Of a stretch of 64,000 bases of DNA, positions 18,434 through 26,767 are shown one piece after another. Numbering within the stretch: position 1 is the stretch's first letter; each line of letters starts with the position of its first letter. The DNA comes from Bacillus proteolyticus. GTDB lineage: Bacteria > Bacillota > Bacilli > Bacillales > Bacillaceae_G. A model generated the notes under the pieces. The model worked only from the letters and a program-made list of their open reading frames with translations. It was not told where the DNA came from and ran no database searches. Made by a program: the position numbers and the translations under genes. The stretch spans positions 53,160 through 117,159 of the forward strand of contig NZ_MACH01000068.1 of NCBI RefSeq assembly GCF_001884065.1, in the 5' to 3' direction.

Positions 18434-19312
18434 TTAACATTGTATTTCGCCAAATGTAATTTTCATATTCGGAGCATAAACTAAAGATGAATGCATATGA
18501 AATGCTTTAAAAAACCGTAGTTCCGCTTCATATTGAGCTAGCGATTCTTCATATGTTAATCCTCTAGCCATTAAAAGTTCTATAAATTGCTGTTTATCAC
18601 CTGGATTGCCCGCAATTCCCTCTTCTTTTAATGAATGATACAAACTATATTTATCATTATGATACATATTAGAATCTAAAAAGTTCACTTTATCACTTAC
18701 TCTACACTCGATATTTTTCACACCTAATTCACTTAAATACGTAGGTATTTTCATACCGATATTTCCATCTTTACCGTTTCTCTGTGTATCCCTTTCAAAT
18801 AATTTCTGCAAAACACCTAGCTGAATAATTTCCGATTGATTCTCTCCATCTAATACGTATGAAGACATATTTGACATCCAATGTGGTTCAAAACAGATTA
18901 TTTTACCACCTTGTTTAATTGAATGTATCATCTTCTCTAGCATCGTTTTCGGGGAACTCATATGTAATAAGAAAGCCTGACAGGTTGCTATATCATATTT
19001 ATTTTCCAATTCAATTTCTGTAGCATCTCCTTCAATAAATTCTGATTCATATGGAAGCGAACGAAACAACTCTCTCGCTTCAGCCATTAATGCTTCCCCG
19101 CTATCAATACCTGTATACTTTGATCCATTTGGAAGTAACGGCAACAAAACTAAGCCTAAATATCCATATCCACAACCATAATCAACAATATGTACCGGTT
19201 CAGTAATCTTCCAAACTGTATTCACTAAAAAACTTAAATAATCATCGTTATAATATAAATCTCTCGTATTTCTTAAATACGCTAGCTTACTATTCCAATC
19301 ATATTTTTCCAA
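18434..19312 (-). CDS. Class I SAM-dependent methyltransferase
   Basis: A 292-residue protein. SAM-binding motif I VHIVDYGCGYGYLGL is at residues about 37-51, followed by an acidic residue at the end of strand 2 (YTGIDSG) and motif FIEGDATEI, then YDIATCQAFLLHM and GGKIICFEPHW. It is a Methyltransf_25-type fold acting on an unknown small molecule or protein. It overlaps the EEP gene downstream by a few bases, forming a two-gene operon. The first codon has GGAGGCG just upstream. The substrate cannot be told from sequence. Confidence 0.82.
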   Translation of the reverse strand: MEKYDWNSKLAYLRNTRDLYYNDDYLSFLVNTVWKITEPVHIVDYGCGYGYLGLVLLPLLPNGSKYTGIDSGEALMAEARELFRSLPYESEFIEGDATEIELENKYDIATCQAFLLHMSSPKTMLEKMIHSIKQGGKIICFEPHWMSNMSSYVLDGENQSEIIQLGVLQKLFERDTQRNGKDGNIGMKIPTYLSELGVKNIECRVSDKVNFLDSNMYHNDKYSLYHSLKEEGIAGNPGDKQQFIELLMARGLTYEESLAQYEAELRFFKAFHMHSSLVYAPNMKITFGEIQC

Positions 19313-19537
19313 AACCCACGCCTCCTTTTATATACAAAACTATAGTTCTCCATTTAATAAATGTATTCCTATGTTTCTAAAAATTTTAGAGATGTTTAAT
19401 TTTAATTAATGCGTTAAATTGTACATGTTCTTTACTCTCCCACCTATTTGACAAACTAATCTTAAAAAAATAAAAAGGACTACATACCTGAAACGATATA
19501 TAATCCTTTTCATAATAATATTGGAATAAACAGAAGT

Positions 19538-19801
19538 TTAGTTAGTACAATCACAATCTGAGCAATCGGTACAATCTATTACGTCACAATCTAAATTCCC
19601 CTTTTTTTTGCTTCTTTTTAAATAAAAATATAGTAGCACCATAAATAACACGCAAATAACAAAAGCTATTGTTGCTTCTATATATTTTTCATGAATGATA
19701 AAACCAATTCCACTTCCACCTGATATAAAAATTAGAATTATGTAAATCCAAAACATGTAAGTAGCTACCTCCGTTGATATTTGGTTTAAGATGTAATCCA
19801 T
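19538..19801 (-). CDS. Small membrane protein with a Cys/Asp-rich tail
   Basis: 87 residues with two membrane segments (FWIYIILIFISGGSGIGFII and ATIAFVICVLFMVLLYFYL), a basic patch KRSKKKG, then a tail with six Cys alternating with Asp (CDVIDCTDCSDCDC). The tail looks able to bind metal ions; by the positive-inside rule it would be cytoplasmic. It overlaps the DUF2085 gene upstream by 16 bases and is probably translated by coupling, as there is no strong ribosome site of its own. I do not know a named family. Confidence 0.65.
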   Translation of the reverse strand: MDYILNQISTEVATYMFWIYIILIFISGGSGIGFIIHEKYIEATIAFVICVLFMVLLYFYLKRSKKKGNLDCDVIDCTDCSDCDCTN

Positions 19802-20115
19802 ATAATACTAGATACAATAAATAGTCCCATACCATTACCGCTTAATAGGCCGGTAGTTACTCTTAGCAAATTTGTGCTGCTTCGCCATTTCCACTTTTGG
19901 GTGAATCCATCAATTATTAATGGAATTTGGGCAAAAAAGGATAGCATTAATGAGAGACTAAACGAAGGTGTTATTAAAAAGTAAATTGGAAACATACAGA
20001 AACCAATTAACATACCTGTGCATCGCGCACATAAAGGCATGTATTTTTGTAATTTAAGAAAACTCCTTTCCGGTAGTCTATGACAAGGAATATGTAAAAT
20101 GAAACCTCGAATCAA
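19786..20115 (-). CDS. DUF2085 membrane protein
   Basis: A 109-residue protein that matches the DUF2085 layout: CHRLPERSF near the N-terminus, PLCARCTGMLIG (CxxC with RCTG), then hydrophobic helices, PLIIDGFTQ and SSTNLLRVTTGLLSGNGMG. The conserved Cys/His/Asp residues suggest a redox or metal role in the membrane, but the function is not known. The start used here is TTG 20115 after GAGAGG; no better in-frame ATG precedes the conserved part. It forms a two-gene unit with the Cys-rich-tail protein. Confidence 0.78.
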   Translation of the reverse strand: MIRGFILHIPCHRLPERSFLKLQKYMPLCARCTGMLIGFCMFPIYFLITPSFSLSLMLSFFAQIPLIIDGFTQKWKWRSSTNLLRVTTGLLSGNGMGLFIVSSIIWITS

Positions 20116-20227
20116 TACGGACCATCCTCTCTACAAATATTTTAATTGATTTCGCAACAAAATTATAGAGTTCTTACACTTCACAGCGTATAACTCTATA
20201 TAGATAAGAGTTTATTTAAGAAAATAC

Positions 20228-20269
20228 AAAAAGACAAAACAGGCTAATAATCGCCTGTTTTGTCTTTTT
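20228..20269. terminator. Terminator between argS2 and the DUF2085 operon
   Basis: AAAAAGACAAAACAGGC / GCCTGTTTTGTCTTTTT, a 17-bp stem with a short loop. On the minus strand it lies 90 bases after the argS2 stop. Confidence 0.88.
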
Positions 20270-20359
20270 GTTACTCTATATTACGCTTTAATTTGATCTG
20301 CAGTTTATTAGTAAAGTGATGTGAATATTTCTCTCTGCGCATAAGCACAAAATTATTAT

Positions 20360-22048
20360 TTACATCTCCTCAGGTGCCTCCACCCCAAGTAAACGTAATC
20401 CCTCTTTTAATACAACTGTCACAGCATAAGCTAATGCGAGTCTACTCTCTTTTTCTTCGTTCTCTTCTAAAATACGAACATTTCCATAATATTTATTGAA
20501 CGCTTGTGCTACATCTAATACGTATTTTGAAATAATAGATGGCTCATTTTTGTTGAAGGCCGCTTCAATTACTTGCGGGAATCTGTTGAGTAATTTTACT
20601 ACACTCCAGCTATAATCGTCTTTTAATTCAAAAGTACACGTTTCAAATTCTACACTTTCTTTTCTTAAAATTGAACAAGCACGCGCATGTGTGTATTGTA
20701 CATACGGTCCTGTTTCCCCTTCAAATTTCAACATATTTTCTAATGAGAATTCAATATTATGCATACGCTCATTTTTTAAATCGTGGAAGATAACTGCTCC
20801 CACACCTACTTGCTTTGCCACTTCTTCTTTTTGTTTTAAATTCGGATTTTTCTCTTCAATATTTTGTTCCGCAAGTGCAACAGCTTCTTCTAGTACTTCT
20901 TCTAATAAAATAATTCTGCCCTTACGTGTCGACATTTTCTTGCCATCTTTTAATATAAACCCGAACGGTACATGTTCCATTCCATCAACCCAAGTGTAGC
21001 CAAGCTTTTTTAATACAGTGAAAAATTGATTAAAATGCAAGCTTTGTTCTGGTCCGACTACATATAAAGCTTTATCAAAATCGTATGTGTTTTGGCGATA
21101 CAATGCCGCTGTTAAATCACGTGTTGCATAAATAGTCGCACCATCTGATTTTCTAATTAAGCATGGCGGCATACCTTCTTCTTCTAAATTAACGACTAAT
21201 GCGCCTTCTGATTCTTCAAGCAAATCATTTTCTTCTAATATTACAATGAAATCTTCCATTAAATTATTATAGAAAGCTTCTCCTTGAAAATTTGTAAACT
21301 CCACACCGAGAAGTTCATAAATACGTGAAAATTCTTTTAAAGATTCGTGACGGAACCAGTTCCAAAGCTCGACTGCTTCTTCATCACCTTCTTCTAATTT
21401 TTTAAACCAAGCGCGTCCCTCTTCTTCTAGTTCCTCGTTCTCTTTTACCTCTTCATGGAATTGAACATATAACTTAAATAACTCACGTATTGGATCCTCT
21501 TTAACTACTGCTTCATTTCCCCATTTTTTATACGCGGTAATTAACTTCCCAAACTGCGTGCCCCAATCGCCAATATAATTGATTCCTACAACTTCATAAC
21601 CACATTTTTCAGCGATACGTTTCAGTGAATTACCAATCATTGTAGAACGTAAATGCCCCATTGAAAAAGGTTTCGCGATATTAGGAGAGGAATAATCGAT
21701 AACTACCGTTTTTTCACATCCAAAGTAATTTTGACCGTACTCTTCTTTCTCAGCTAAAATCGTTTTTAATACTGCATCACTTACAGTTTCACGATTGAAA
21801 AATACATTTACATAAGGACCAACGGCCTCTACTTTCGTAAAGAACGGATCATTTAATTTCTCCGCAACTTCCTTCGCTATAATAGCCGGCGATTTTTTAT
21901 ATTGCTTCGCTAGTGAAAAGCATGGGAACGCTGCATCTCCGAATTCATCTTGTTTTGGTGTTTCGATTAAATCTAAAATTTGATTTTGCGTTAATTCATT
22001 CGTAAAAATATTCGATAAACTTTTTGCAAACTGCGTTTTATAATCCAT
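20360..22048 (-). CDS. argS2: Arginine--tRNA ligase (second-copy type, ArgRS2)
   Basis: A class I synthetase of 562 residues. An N-terminal Add-1-like domain occupies about residues 1-110. The ATP motif IDYSSPNIAKPFSMGHLRST includes the HIGH-like MGHL (residues 130-133). KMSTRKG sits in the position of KMSKS, and a C-terminal DALR anticodon domain (PYVQYTHARACSIL, then LRLLGVEAPEEM) ends the protein. It charges Arg on tRNA-Arg. It starts at ATG 22048 after AAGGAGG. It sits behind an Arg-specific T-box, in line with the other inducible synthetase genes of this region; that another argS exists elsewhere is inferred. Confidence 0.94.
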   Translation of the reverse strand: MDYKTQFAKSLSNIFTNELTQNQILDLIETPKQDEFGDAAFPCFSLAKQYKKSPAIIAKEVAEKLNDPFFTKVEAVGPYVNVFFNRETVSDAVLKTILAEKEEYGQNYFGCEKTVVIDYSSPNIAKPFSMGHLRSTMIGNSLKRIAEKCGYEVVGINYIGDWGTQFGKLITAYKKWGNEAVVKEDPIRELFKLYVQFHEEVKENEELEEEGRAWFKKLEEGDEEAVELWNWFRHESLKEFSRIYELLGVEFTNFQGEAFYNNLMEDFIVILEENDLLEESEGALVVNLEEEGMPPCLIRKSDGATIYATRDLTAALYRQNTYDFDKALYVVGPEQSLHFNQFFTVLKKLGYTWVDGMEHVPFGFILKDGKKMSTRKGRIILLEEVLEEAVALAEQNIEEKNPNLKQKEEVAKQVGVGAVIFHDLKNERMHNIEFSLENMLKFEGETGPYVQYTHARACSILRKESVEFETCTFELKDDYSWSVVKLLNRFPQVIEAAFNKNEPSIISKYVLDVAQAFNKYYGNVRILEENEEKESRLALAYAVTVVLKEGLRLLGVEAPEEM

Positions 22049-22075
22049 AATACAACCTCCTTATTTTTTGAATAC

Positions 22076-22310
22076 AAAAAACTCGTCTCTAAAAAAGAGA
22101 CGAGTTTTAACCCGTGGTACCACCCTTGTTGTTCATTACGAACCACTTTCCCGTTTATAACGAGGACAGGGGACCTCGGCTTACTCTACTATTCATTCAA
22201 GAAGCATCTCCGAAGTGCGCTTCATCTTTTTCTTCCGCACTAGGCTCACACCATCCCTAGCTCGCTTTCCTTCTGAAAAAGACTACTCTCTTCATCACCG
22301 ACAGTATATT
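22076..22310 (-). promoter_or_regulatory. T-box leader of argS2, Arg (CGC) specifier
   Basis: Minus-strand order: GATGAAGAGAGTAGTC near 22295, GCGAGCTAGGGATGGTGTGAG in stem I, specifier loop GATGAAGCGCACTTCGGAG with CGC at 22217-22219, T-box core GGGTGGTACCACGGG (22111-22125), and terminator arms AAAACTCGTCTCT / AGAGACGAGTTTT. The codon is followed by six bases and GAG, as in the Asp and Ile leaders. Confidence 0.94.
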
Positions 22311-22347
22311 TAATTGATTATTGCTTATTATACATCTTTTCAAACAA

Positions 22348-23124
22348 TTAGCAAGGGTCAATTACACCAAAGTGAAACTTAGCACTTTTTCTTTTGTATA
22401 CGTGAAAATTATGTTTTTCAAATCTAGAACTACGAAAATGATCTTTCAGAACGACACGCTTTCTCGCCACACGCTTCGCTTCCGCAATTGTTTCGTCAGT
22501 AATATCATGATACAAAGCGAAGTGTTTTAATCCTTTTATTCCATCTGATTCTATGACAGTTTCTTCAAACATCGGATCAAGGTAAACAACATCGTAACTA
22601 TTGTCTTCACATTGCGTTAAAAATGCGAAATGCTCTGTTTGCTTTACATCGATTCTTTGCATTGCCTCATCAATTTCTGCAACAGACGAAGACCAAGTTT
22701 GCAAGCCTTTTCCCATGATATAAGCCATATATTCATTTCCTTCAAGTCCTGTTACTCTTCCACTTTTACCAACAATATAACTAGCTACAATACTATCTGA
22801 TGCCATACCGAGCGTACAATCTAACACTGTCATTCCGCTCTCTAATTTAGCAGCTTGTACAAACGGATCGTGTTCTCCGCGCATTAATCTTTTCACACGA
22901 AACATTGCTGAGTTTGGATGAAAGAAAAACGACTCTTCCGTTCCTTTTGGATAAATGGCTAAACGATTTTTTCCTACAACAAGTACATCTTGTTCATACT
23001 GTTCATGCAATTTATGTACAGGTATATCATTACGTATAACGAAAGAACTATTTAATTCTTCTGCTACCTTATTTGCATAAGCTGTCATTTCTTTATTTGT
23101 TCTTCCTGCTGTTGTTACTATCAT
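22348..23124 (-). CDS. SAM-dependent methyltransferase, RsmJ-like (PF04445-type)
   Basis: A 258-residue protein. The N-terminal half has VVGKNRLAIYPKGTEESFFFHPNSA, typical of RsmJ-like proteins. SAM motif I is GMTVLDCTLGMASDSIVAS, and the catalytic-type motif YDVVYLDPMFEE follows. In enteric bacteria RsmJ methylates 16S rRNA at G1516; whether this homologue does so is not known. It reads away from argS2's T-box (same strand, upstream of it) and follows the brxA terminator. ATG 23124 has GAGGTG upstream. Confidence 0.82.
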   Translation of the reverse strand: MIVTTAGRTNKEMTAYANKVAEELNSSFVIRNDIPVHKLHEQYEQDVLVVGKNRLAIYPKGTEESFFFHPNSAMFRVKRLMRGEHDPFVQAAKLESGMTVLDCTLGMASDSIVASYIVGKSGRVTGLEGNEYMAYIMGKGLQTWSSSVAEIDEAMQRIDVKQTEHFAFLTQCEDNSYDVVYLDPMFEETVIESDGIKGLKHFALYHDITDETIAEAKRVARKRVVLKDHFRSSRFEKHNFHVYKRKSAKFHFGVIDPC

Positions 23125-23141
23125 TGTTTCACCTCTATATA

Positions 23142-23168
23142 AAGAAAAGAGGGAGATTCACTCTCCCC
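23142..23168 (-). terminator. Terminator after brxA
   Basis: GGGAGAGTGAATCTCCC hairpin followed by TCTTTTCTTT on the minus strand, between brxA and the RsmJ-like gene. Confidence 0.75.
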
Positions 23169-23174
23169 CCTACT

Positions 23175-23609
23175 TTAGCAATTCTTTTCGAAAGCTTGTT
23201 CTAAGTTCGTAATAATTTCGTCCATAGTTGCACCTTCAATTTCATGACGATGAATGAAGTGAACAACTTCTTTTCCTTTTAGTAATGCCATAGATGGTGA
23301 AGATGGAGGAATTTCTCCGAAGTATTCACGCATTTTTGCAGTAGCATCTTTATCTTGACCTGCAAATACAGTTACAAGATGATCAGGTTGTTTTTCAGCA
23401 CGTACAACCGCTTGACCTGCTGATGGGCGTGCTAAACCAGCTGCACAACCACAAACAGAGTTTACAACTACTAAAGTTGTACCTGCCGTGTTTTCCATAA
23501 ATTCTGTTACAGCTTCTTCTGTAGTTAACTCTTCAAATCCAGAACGCACTAATTCTTGGCGCATTGGAATTACCATTTGACGCATGTATTCTTCATAAGC
23601 ATTTGACAT
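23175..23609 (-). CDS. brxA: Bacilliredoxin BrxA (YphP type)
   Basis: A 144-residue thioredoxin-fold protein with the CGC motif (NSVCGCAAGLARP, Cys53 and Cys55). It also has TVFAGQDKDATAKMREYF and SSPSMALLKGKEVVHFIHRHEIEG, nearly as in B. subtilis YphP as I remember it (the other paralogue, YqiW, reads CGGIARP). Bacilliredoxins take bacillithiol off S-bacillithiolated proteins in the cytoplasm. It is preceded by the DCC and CvfC genes on the same strand. ATG 23609 follows GGAGAG. Confidence 0.92.
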   Translation of the reverse strand: MSNAYEEYMRQMVIPMRQELVRSGFEELTTEEAVTEFMENTAGTTLVVVNSVCGCAAGLARPSAGQAVVRAEKQPDHLVTVFAGQDKDATAKMREYFGEIPPSSPSMALLKGKEVVHFIHRHEIEGATMDEIITNLEQAFEKNC

Positions 23610-23692
23610 CTTGTAATCTCTCCTTCAACTTTCATTCCAAATTCATCATATCACGCTCTATTAATAGGTGCAAAAGAAAGATAACGATGATT

Positions 23693-24076
23693 TCATTTTT
23701 TTGTAGGGATTTCACAAACCCCTTCACGGCAGTGTCCAACTGGGACGAGTTTTCTATTGTTAGCGATATAATCGTATACTTTACTTCCAAATCCAAGTAC
23801 GATAGATAGCTTTATAAAAGGCACTGCAAACCAATAAGATGGAACAGCCTTTGCTAATACGTTAATGCTATGAATTCCATCATACCACTTATTATTTTTT
23901 AAAATATACAATCTTTGTTCCATCTTACTTTGTAATTCTTGAGAAAGTTCATACTTCTCAACTACATCTTCATCTCGAAATGAAACAAATTTCATCTTAC
24001 CCTTTTTATCTAATCTTTTCATACGCTCTGCAACTGCTGTACACATCGGACACCAACTATCATAGAAAACAATCAT
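23693..24076 (-). CDS. DCC-family thiol-disulfide oxidoreductase-like protein (DUF393)
   Basis: A 127-residue protein beginning MIVFYDSWCPMC, the D-x-W-C-x-x-C signature of the DUF393/DCC family with Cys9 and Cys12. The conserved KMKFVSFRDED and NVLAKAVPSYW follow, and the C-terminus has a further CREGVC. It is probably a thioredoxin-fold redox protein in the cytoplasm. It lies three bases after the CvfC stop and is surely co-transcribed. Its neighbour brxA suggests a thiol-redox setting. The substrate is unknown. Confidence 0.85.
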   Translation of the reverse strand: MIVFYDSWCPMCTAVAERMKRLDKKGKMKFVSFRDEDVVEKYELSQELQSKMEQRLYILKNNKWYDGIHSINVLAKAVPSYWFAVPFIKLSIVLGFGSKVYDYIANNRKLVPVGHCREGVCEIPTKK

Positions 24077-24079
24077 AAA

Positions 24080-25207
24080 CTATTCCCCTTTACGAGACTC
24101 CGTCATTTGCTTCCATACTGATCCTTTGGCTTCTTCGCCGCCTTCAATACGTTCTAAAGCTAAACGCGCTTGCATCGCCACTTCAAACTCTGGATCATCT
24201 TCTGCTGCTTTTAGTGCCGGAATTGCACTTTCATCACCAAGTTCAAATAAGAACATTGCTGCACGCCAGCGTACTAATTTACTTGAATCTTTCAGAGATT
24301 TAATCATAACGAACATCGCAGCTGGATCACCTACATCTGATAAGCAATCTCCTGCTGTACGGCGGACACTTACAGAACGATCTAATAGCGCTTTATATAA
24401 TAACGGCAATACTCCATCACCTTTTACCATACCTAAATACGCTGTTGCTAAACGGCGGATAGATACTTTCTCATCCTCTAATGCCATTTTCAATATCGGC
24501 ATATCTTCTTCAGTAGGATCCATTTGTTCTAAAGCCGCAAAACGGTTTTTCCAGTCAGCATCTTTCATCATCTCTTCTGTTACTTTATATGGCTCACGCT
24601 TTTGAATCGTTACTTCAACAGCACCCGCTTGATTCAATAGTTCTTTAACCGTTTCATTTACACGTTCTTCTGAATAAGCAGCAACAATTTCTTCTACTAC
24701 TTCTTTCCCGATTTCTTCAAAATTACCGTAACGTGTACTTTGCTCTACCCATTTGCGCTCTTTCACAACGTTAGGTGCAGACATTTGCACTTTCATAATA
24801 GATTCTTTAAAACGATCAGGTAAGCCTACACGCTCTTCCGATGTTCCATCTGTTAACTTCACTTGCATCGGAATAGTAAAGAACATTTGAACAAACACTT
24901 TCACTTCTCCAAAATGAGAAAGTTGTTGTTCTTCGCTTTCTCCCACTATTTCTTCACCAAAAACGGCACGAACTTGTTGTAATAAAACTTTCCAGTCATA
25001 CTTCGCATTTCGCTCCACTGCTAAAAAGTCTGCTACATGGTATACACCTTTAATGCCTTCTATTTTCAAAATTTCTTGCACTTGCATTGGTGCTTGTTCT
25101 TTATTTTCATTTGTATAATTATTACGCGCTCCTGATGGTAATACTTCATTCAAAATAACTTTCATTGTATTTGGACTTGGCGTTGGTTCAATTGCTTTAA
25201 TTTTCAC
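24080..25207 (-). CDS. Conserved virulence factor C family protein (CvfC/YpgR-like), scaffold plus HEAT repeats
   Basis: A 375-residue protein. The N-terminal about 90 residues (IKAIEPTPSPNTMKVILNEVLPSG, then GVYHVADFLAVERN) look like the Nfu N-terminal fold. The middle is unassigned. Residues about 215-355 are HEAT-like repeats (KMALEDEKVSIRRLATAYLG, ALLDRSVSVRRTAGDCLSD, and SLKDSSKLVRWRAAMFLFE). This layout is that of staphylococcal CvfC and B. subtilis YpgR, the latter next to yphP, so the local order is conserved. The role is unclear; scaffold or virulence-related regulation has been proposed. ATG 25207 follows GGAGAGT. Confidence 0.85.
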   Translation of the reverse strand: MKIKAIEPTPSPNTMKVILNEVLPSGARNNYTNENKEQAPMQVQEILKIEGIKGVYHVADFLAVERNAKYDWKVLLQQVRAVFGEEIVGESEEQQLSHFGEVKVFVQMFFTIPMQVKLTDGTSEERVGLPDRFKESIMKVQMSAPNVVKERKWVEQSTRYGNFEEIGKEVVEEIVAAYSEERVNETVKELLNQAGAVEVTIQKREPYKVTEEMMKDADWKNRFAALEQMDPTEEDMPILKMALEDEKVSIRRLATAYLGMVKGDGVLPLLYKALLDRSVSVRRTAGDCLSDVGDPAAMFVMIKSLKDSSKLVRWRAAMFLFELGDESAIPALKAAEDDPEFEVAMQARLALERIEGGEEAKGSVWKQMTESRKGE

Positions 25208-25373
25208 GTAAAAATACTCTCCTTTATTGCGTGTTCTTAGCTGTATTGTAACATGTTATTCCTCTATACTCCTACTCGGATGCTTAATTTTACTAATTCC
25301 TCTTCCACATTTTTAGAATTTCAATTATTACTATTTTCACCTAATCGTTCCGGAACTATAGTTAAAAGTCTAA

Positions 25374-25433
25374 TTGACAATAACAAAAAAAGGTATTAAT
25401 CTTAACCCATAAAATGACCGTAGTCATTTTATG
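25374..25433 (+). promoter_or_regulatory. Promoter and perfect palindromic operator of the FAD monooxygenase gene
   Basis: TTGACA at 25374-25379 and a weak TAATCT at 25397-25402 (17-base spacing) precede the palindrome CATAAAATGAC-CGTA-GTCATTTTATG (25408-25433), a perfect 11-bp inverted repeat placed just after the likely transcript start. Its shape (TGAC-N4-GTCA core) is typical of TetR-family operators. The TetR gene at 26768 is the obvious candidate ligand, but this is inferred. Confidence 0.65.
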
Positions 25434-25465
25434 ATCAAAGTCATTTAAAAGTGGAGGGATAACAA

Positions 25466-26599
25466 ATGAATAATGTCATGATTATTGGTGGTGGTATCGC
25501 TGGTCTTTGCGCAGCAATCTCCTTACAAAAAATAGGATTAGATGTAAAAGTGTATGACAAAAATATTGAATCTACTGTTGCTGGTGCAGGTATTATCATT
25601 GCCCCAAATGCAATGCAAGCACTTGAACCATACGGAATTTCTGAGCAAATAAAAAAATTCGGCAATGAAAGTGACGGTTTTAACCTTGTATCCGAAAAAG
25701 GAACTATATTTAGTAAATTGACCATTCCAGCTTGTTATCCAAAAATGTACTCCATCCATAGAAAAGATTTACATCAATTGCTACTTTCCGAACTACAAGA
25801 AGGTACTGTCGAGTGGGTAAAAGAGTGCGTAAAAATAGAACAAAATGCAGAAAACGCCTTAAAAATATTATTTCAAGATGGTAGTGAAACATTCGGCAAT
25901 ATACTCATTGCTGCTGATGGTATTCATTCTGTCGTCCGAAAACAAGTAACACAAAACGATGGTTATCGTTATGCCGGATATACGTGTTGGCGTGGTGTAA
26001 CTCCAACTCATAATCTATCTCTAACAAATGATTTTATTGAAACATGGGGAACAAACGGTCGATTTGGCATTGTCCCTCTTCCAAACAACGAAGTATACTG
26101 GTATGCGCTCATAAACGCTAAAGCTAGAGATCAAAAATATACAGCTTACACAACAGCAGATTTATATAATCATTTCAAAAATTATCATAATCCCATCACA
26201 GCTATTTTAAAAAACGCATCTGACGTTAATATGATTCATCGTGATATTGTAGACATCACTCCAATGAAACAATTTTTTGACAAACGCATCGTCTTTATTG
26301 GAGATGCTGCCCATGCACTTACACCTAATTTAGGTCAAGGGGCGTGTCAAGCAATTGAAGATGCTATCATCCTTGCAGAATGTATCAGAAAAAATGCCCA
26401 CTATCGTCAAGCATTTATAGAATACGAACAAAAAAGACGAGATAGAATTGAAAAAATCTCAAACACTGCATGGAAAGTTGGAAAAATGGCGCAAATGGAA
26501 AGTAAACCTTTGATTATAGTAAGAAACGAAGTAATGAAACATATTCCGAAATGGGTTTCTGAAAAGCAAGCACATGAACTATATAATTTTCATTTATAA
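25466..26599 (+). CDS. FAD-dependent aromatic-ring-type monooxygenase
   Basis: A 377-residue flavoprotein with an N-terminal GxGxxG dinucleotide motif (MIIGGGIAGLCAA, residues 5-17), a middle DG-type motif (NILIAADGIHSVVRKQV) and a C-terminal GD motif (VFIGDAAHALTPNLGQGACQAIEDA). This is the group A (PheA/TfdB, salicylate-hydroxylase-like) layout, using FAD and NAD(P)H to hydroxylate an aromatic or related compound, possibly a drug. ATG 25466 has GGAGGG seven bases upstream. Induced expression through the palindrome upstream is likely. The substrate is unknown. Confidence 0.88.
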   Translation: MNNVMIIGGGIAGLCAAISLQKIGLDVKVYDKNIESTVAGAGIIIAPNAMQALEPYGISEQIKKFGNESDGFNLVSEKGTIFSKLTIPACYPKMYSIHRKDLHQLLLSELQEGTVEWVKECVKIEQNAENALKILFQDGSETFGNILIAADGIHSVVRKQVTQNDGYRYAGYTCWRGVTPTHNLSLTNDFIETWGTNGRFGIVPLPNNEVYWYALINAKARDQKYTAYTTADLYNHFKNYHNPITAILKNASDVNMIHRDIVDITPMKQFFDKRIVFIGDAAHALTPNLGQGACQAIEDAIILAECIRKNAHYRQAFIEYEQKRRDRIEKISNTAWKVGKMAQMESKPLIIVRNEVMKHIPKWVSEKQAHELYNFHL

Positions 26600-26716
26600 C
26601 AAGAAACTACAACGCTACATCCACAAAGGGTTTTCAAATACAACACGACCTAAAAACTCCCATGATTGTATTAAACTTCATTAAATAGTAAATTTGTTTA
26701 TGAAATACAATTTCGT

Positions 26717-26744
26717 TTGAGATTATCTAATAAACAGATATAAT
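26717..26744 (+). promoter_or_regulatory. Promoter of the TetR-family gene
   Basis: TTGAGA (26717-26722), 16-base spacer, TATAAT (26739-26744). It decides the start of the tetR gene: the upstream in-frame ATG at 26744 overlaps the -10 box and cannot be used. Confidence 0.7.
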
Positions 26745-26767
26745 TGTTTATGTTAGGAGAAGATAAT

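Noticed and set aside
24126-24605. 159-codon plus-strand frame opposite the CvfC gene
   Set aside because: Shadow of a well-supported HEAT-repeat gene; no ribosome site and biased composition.
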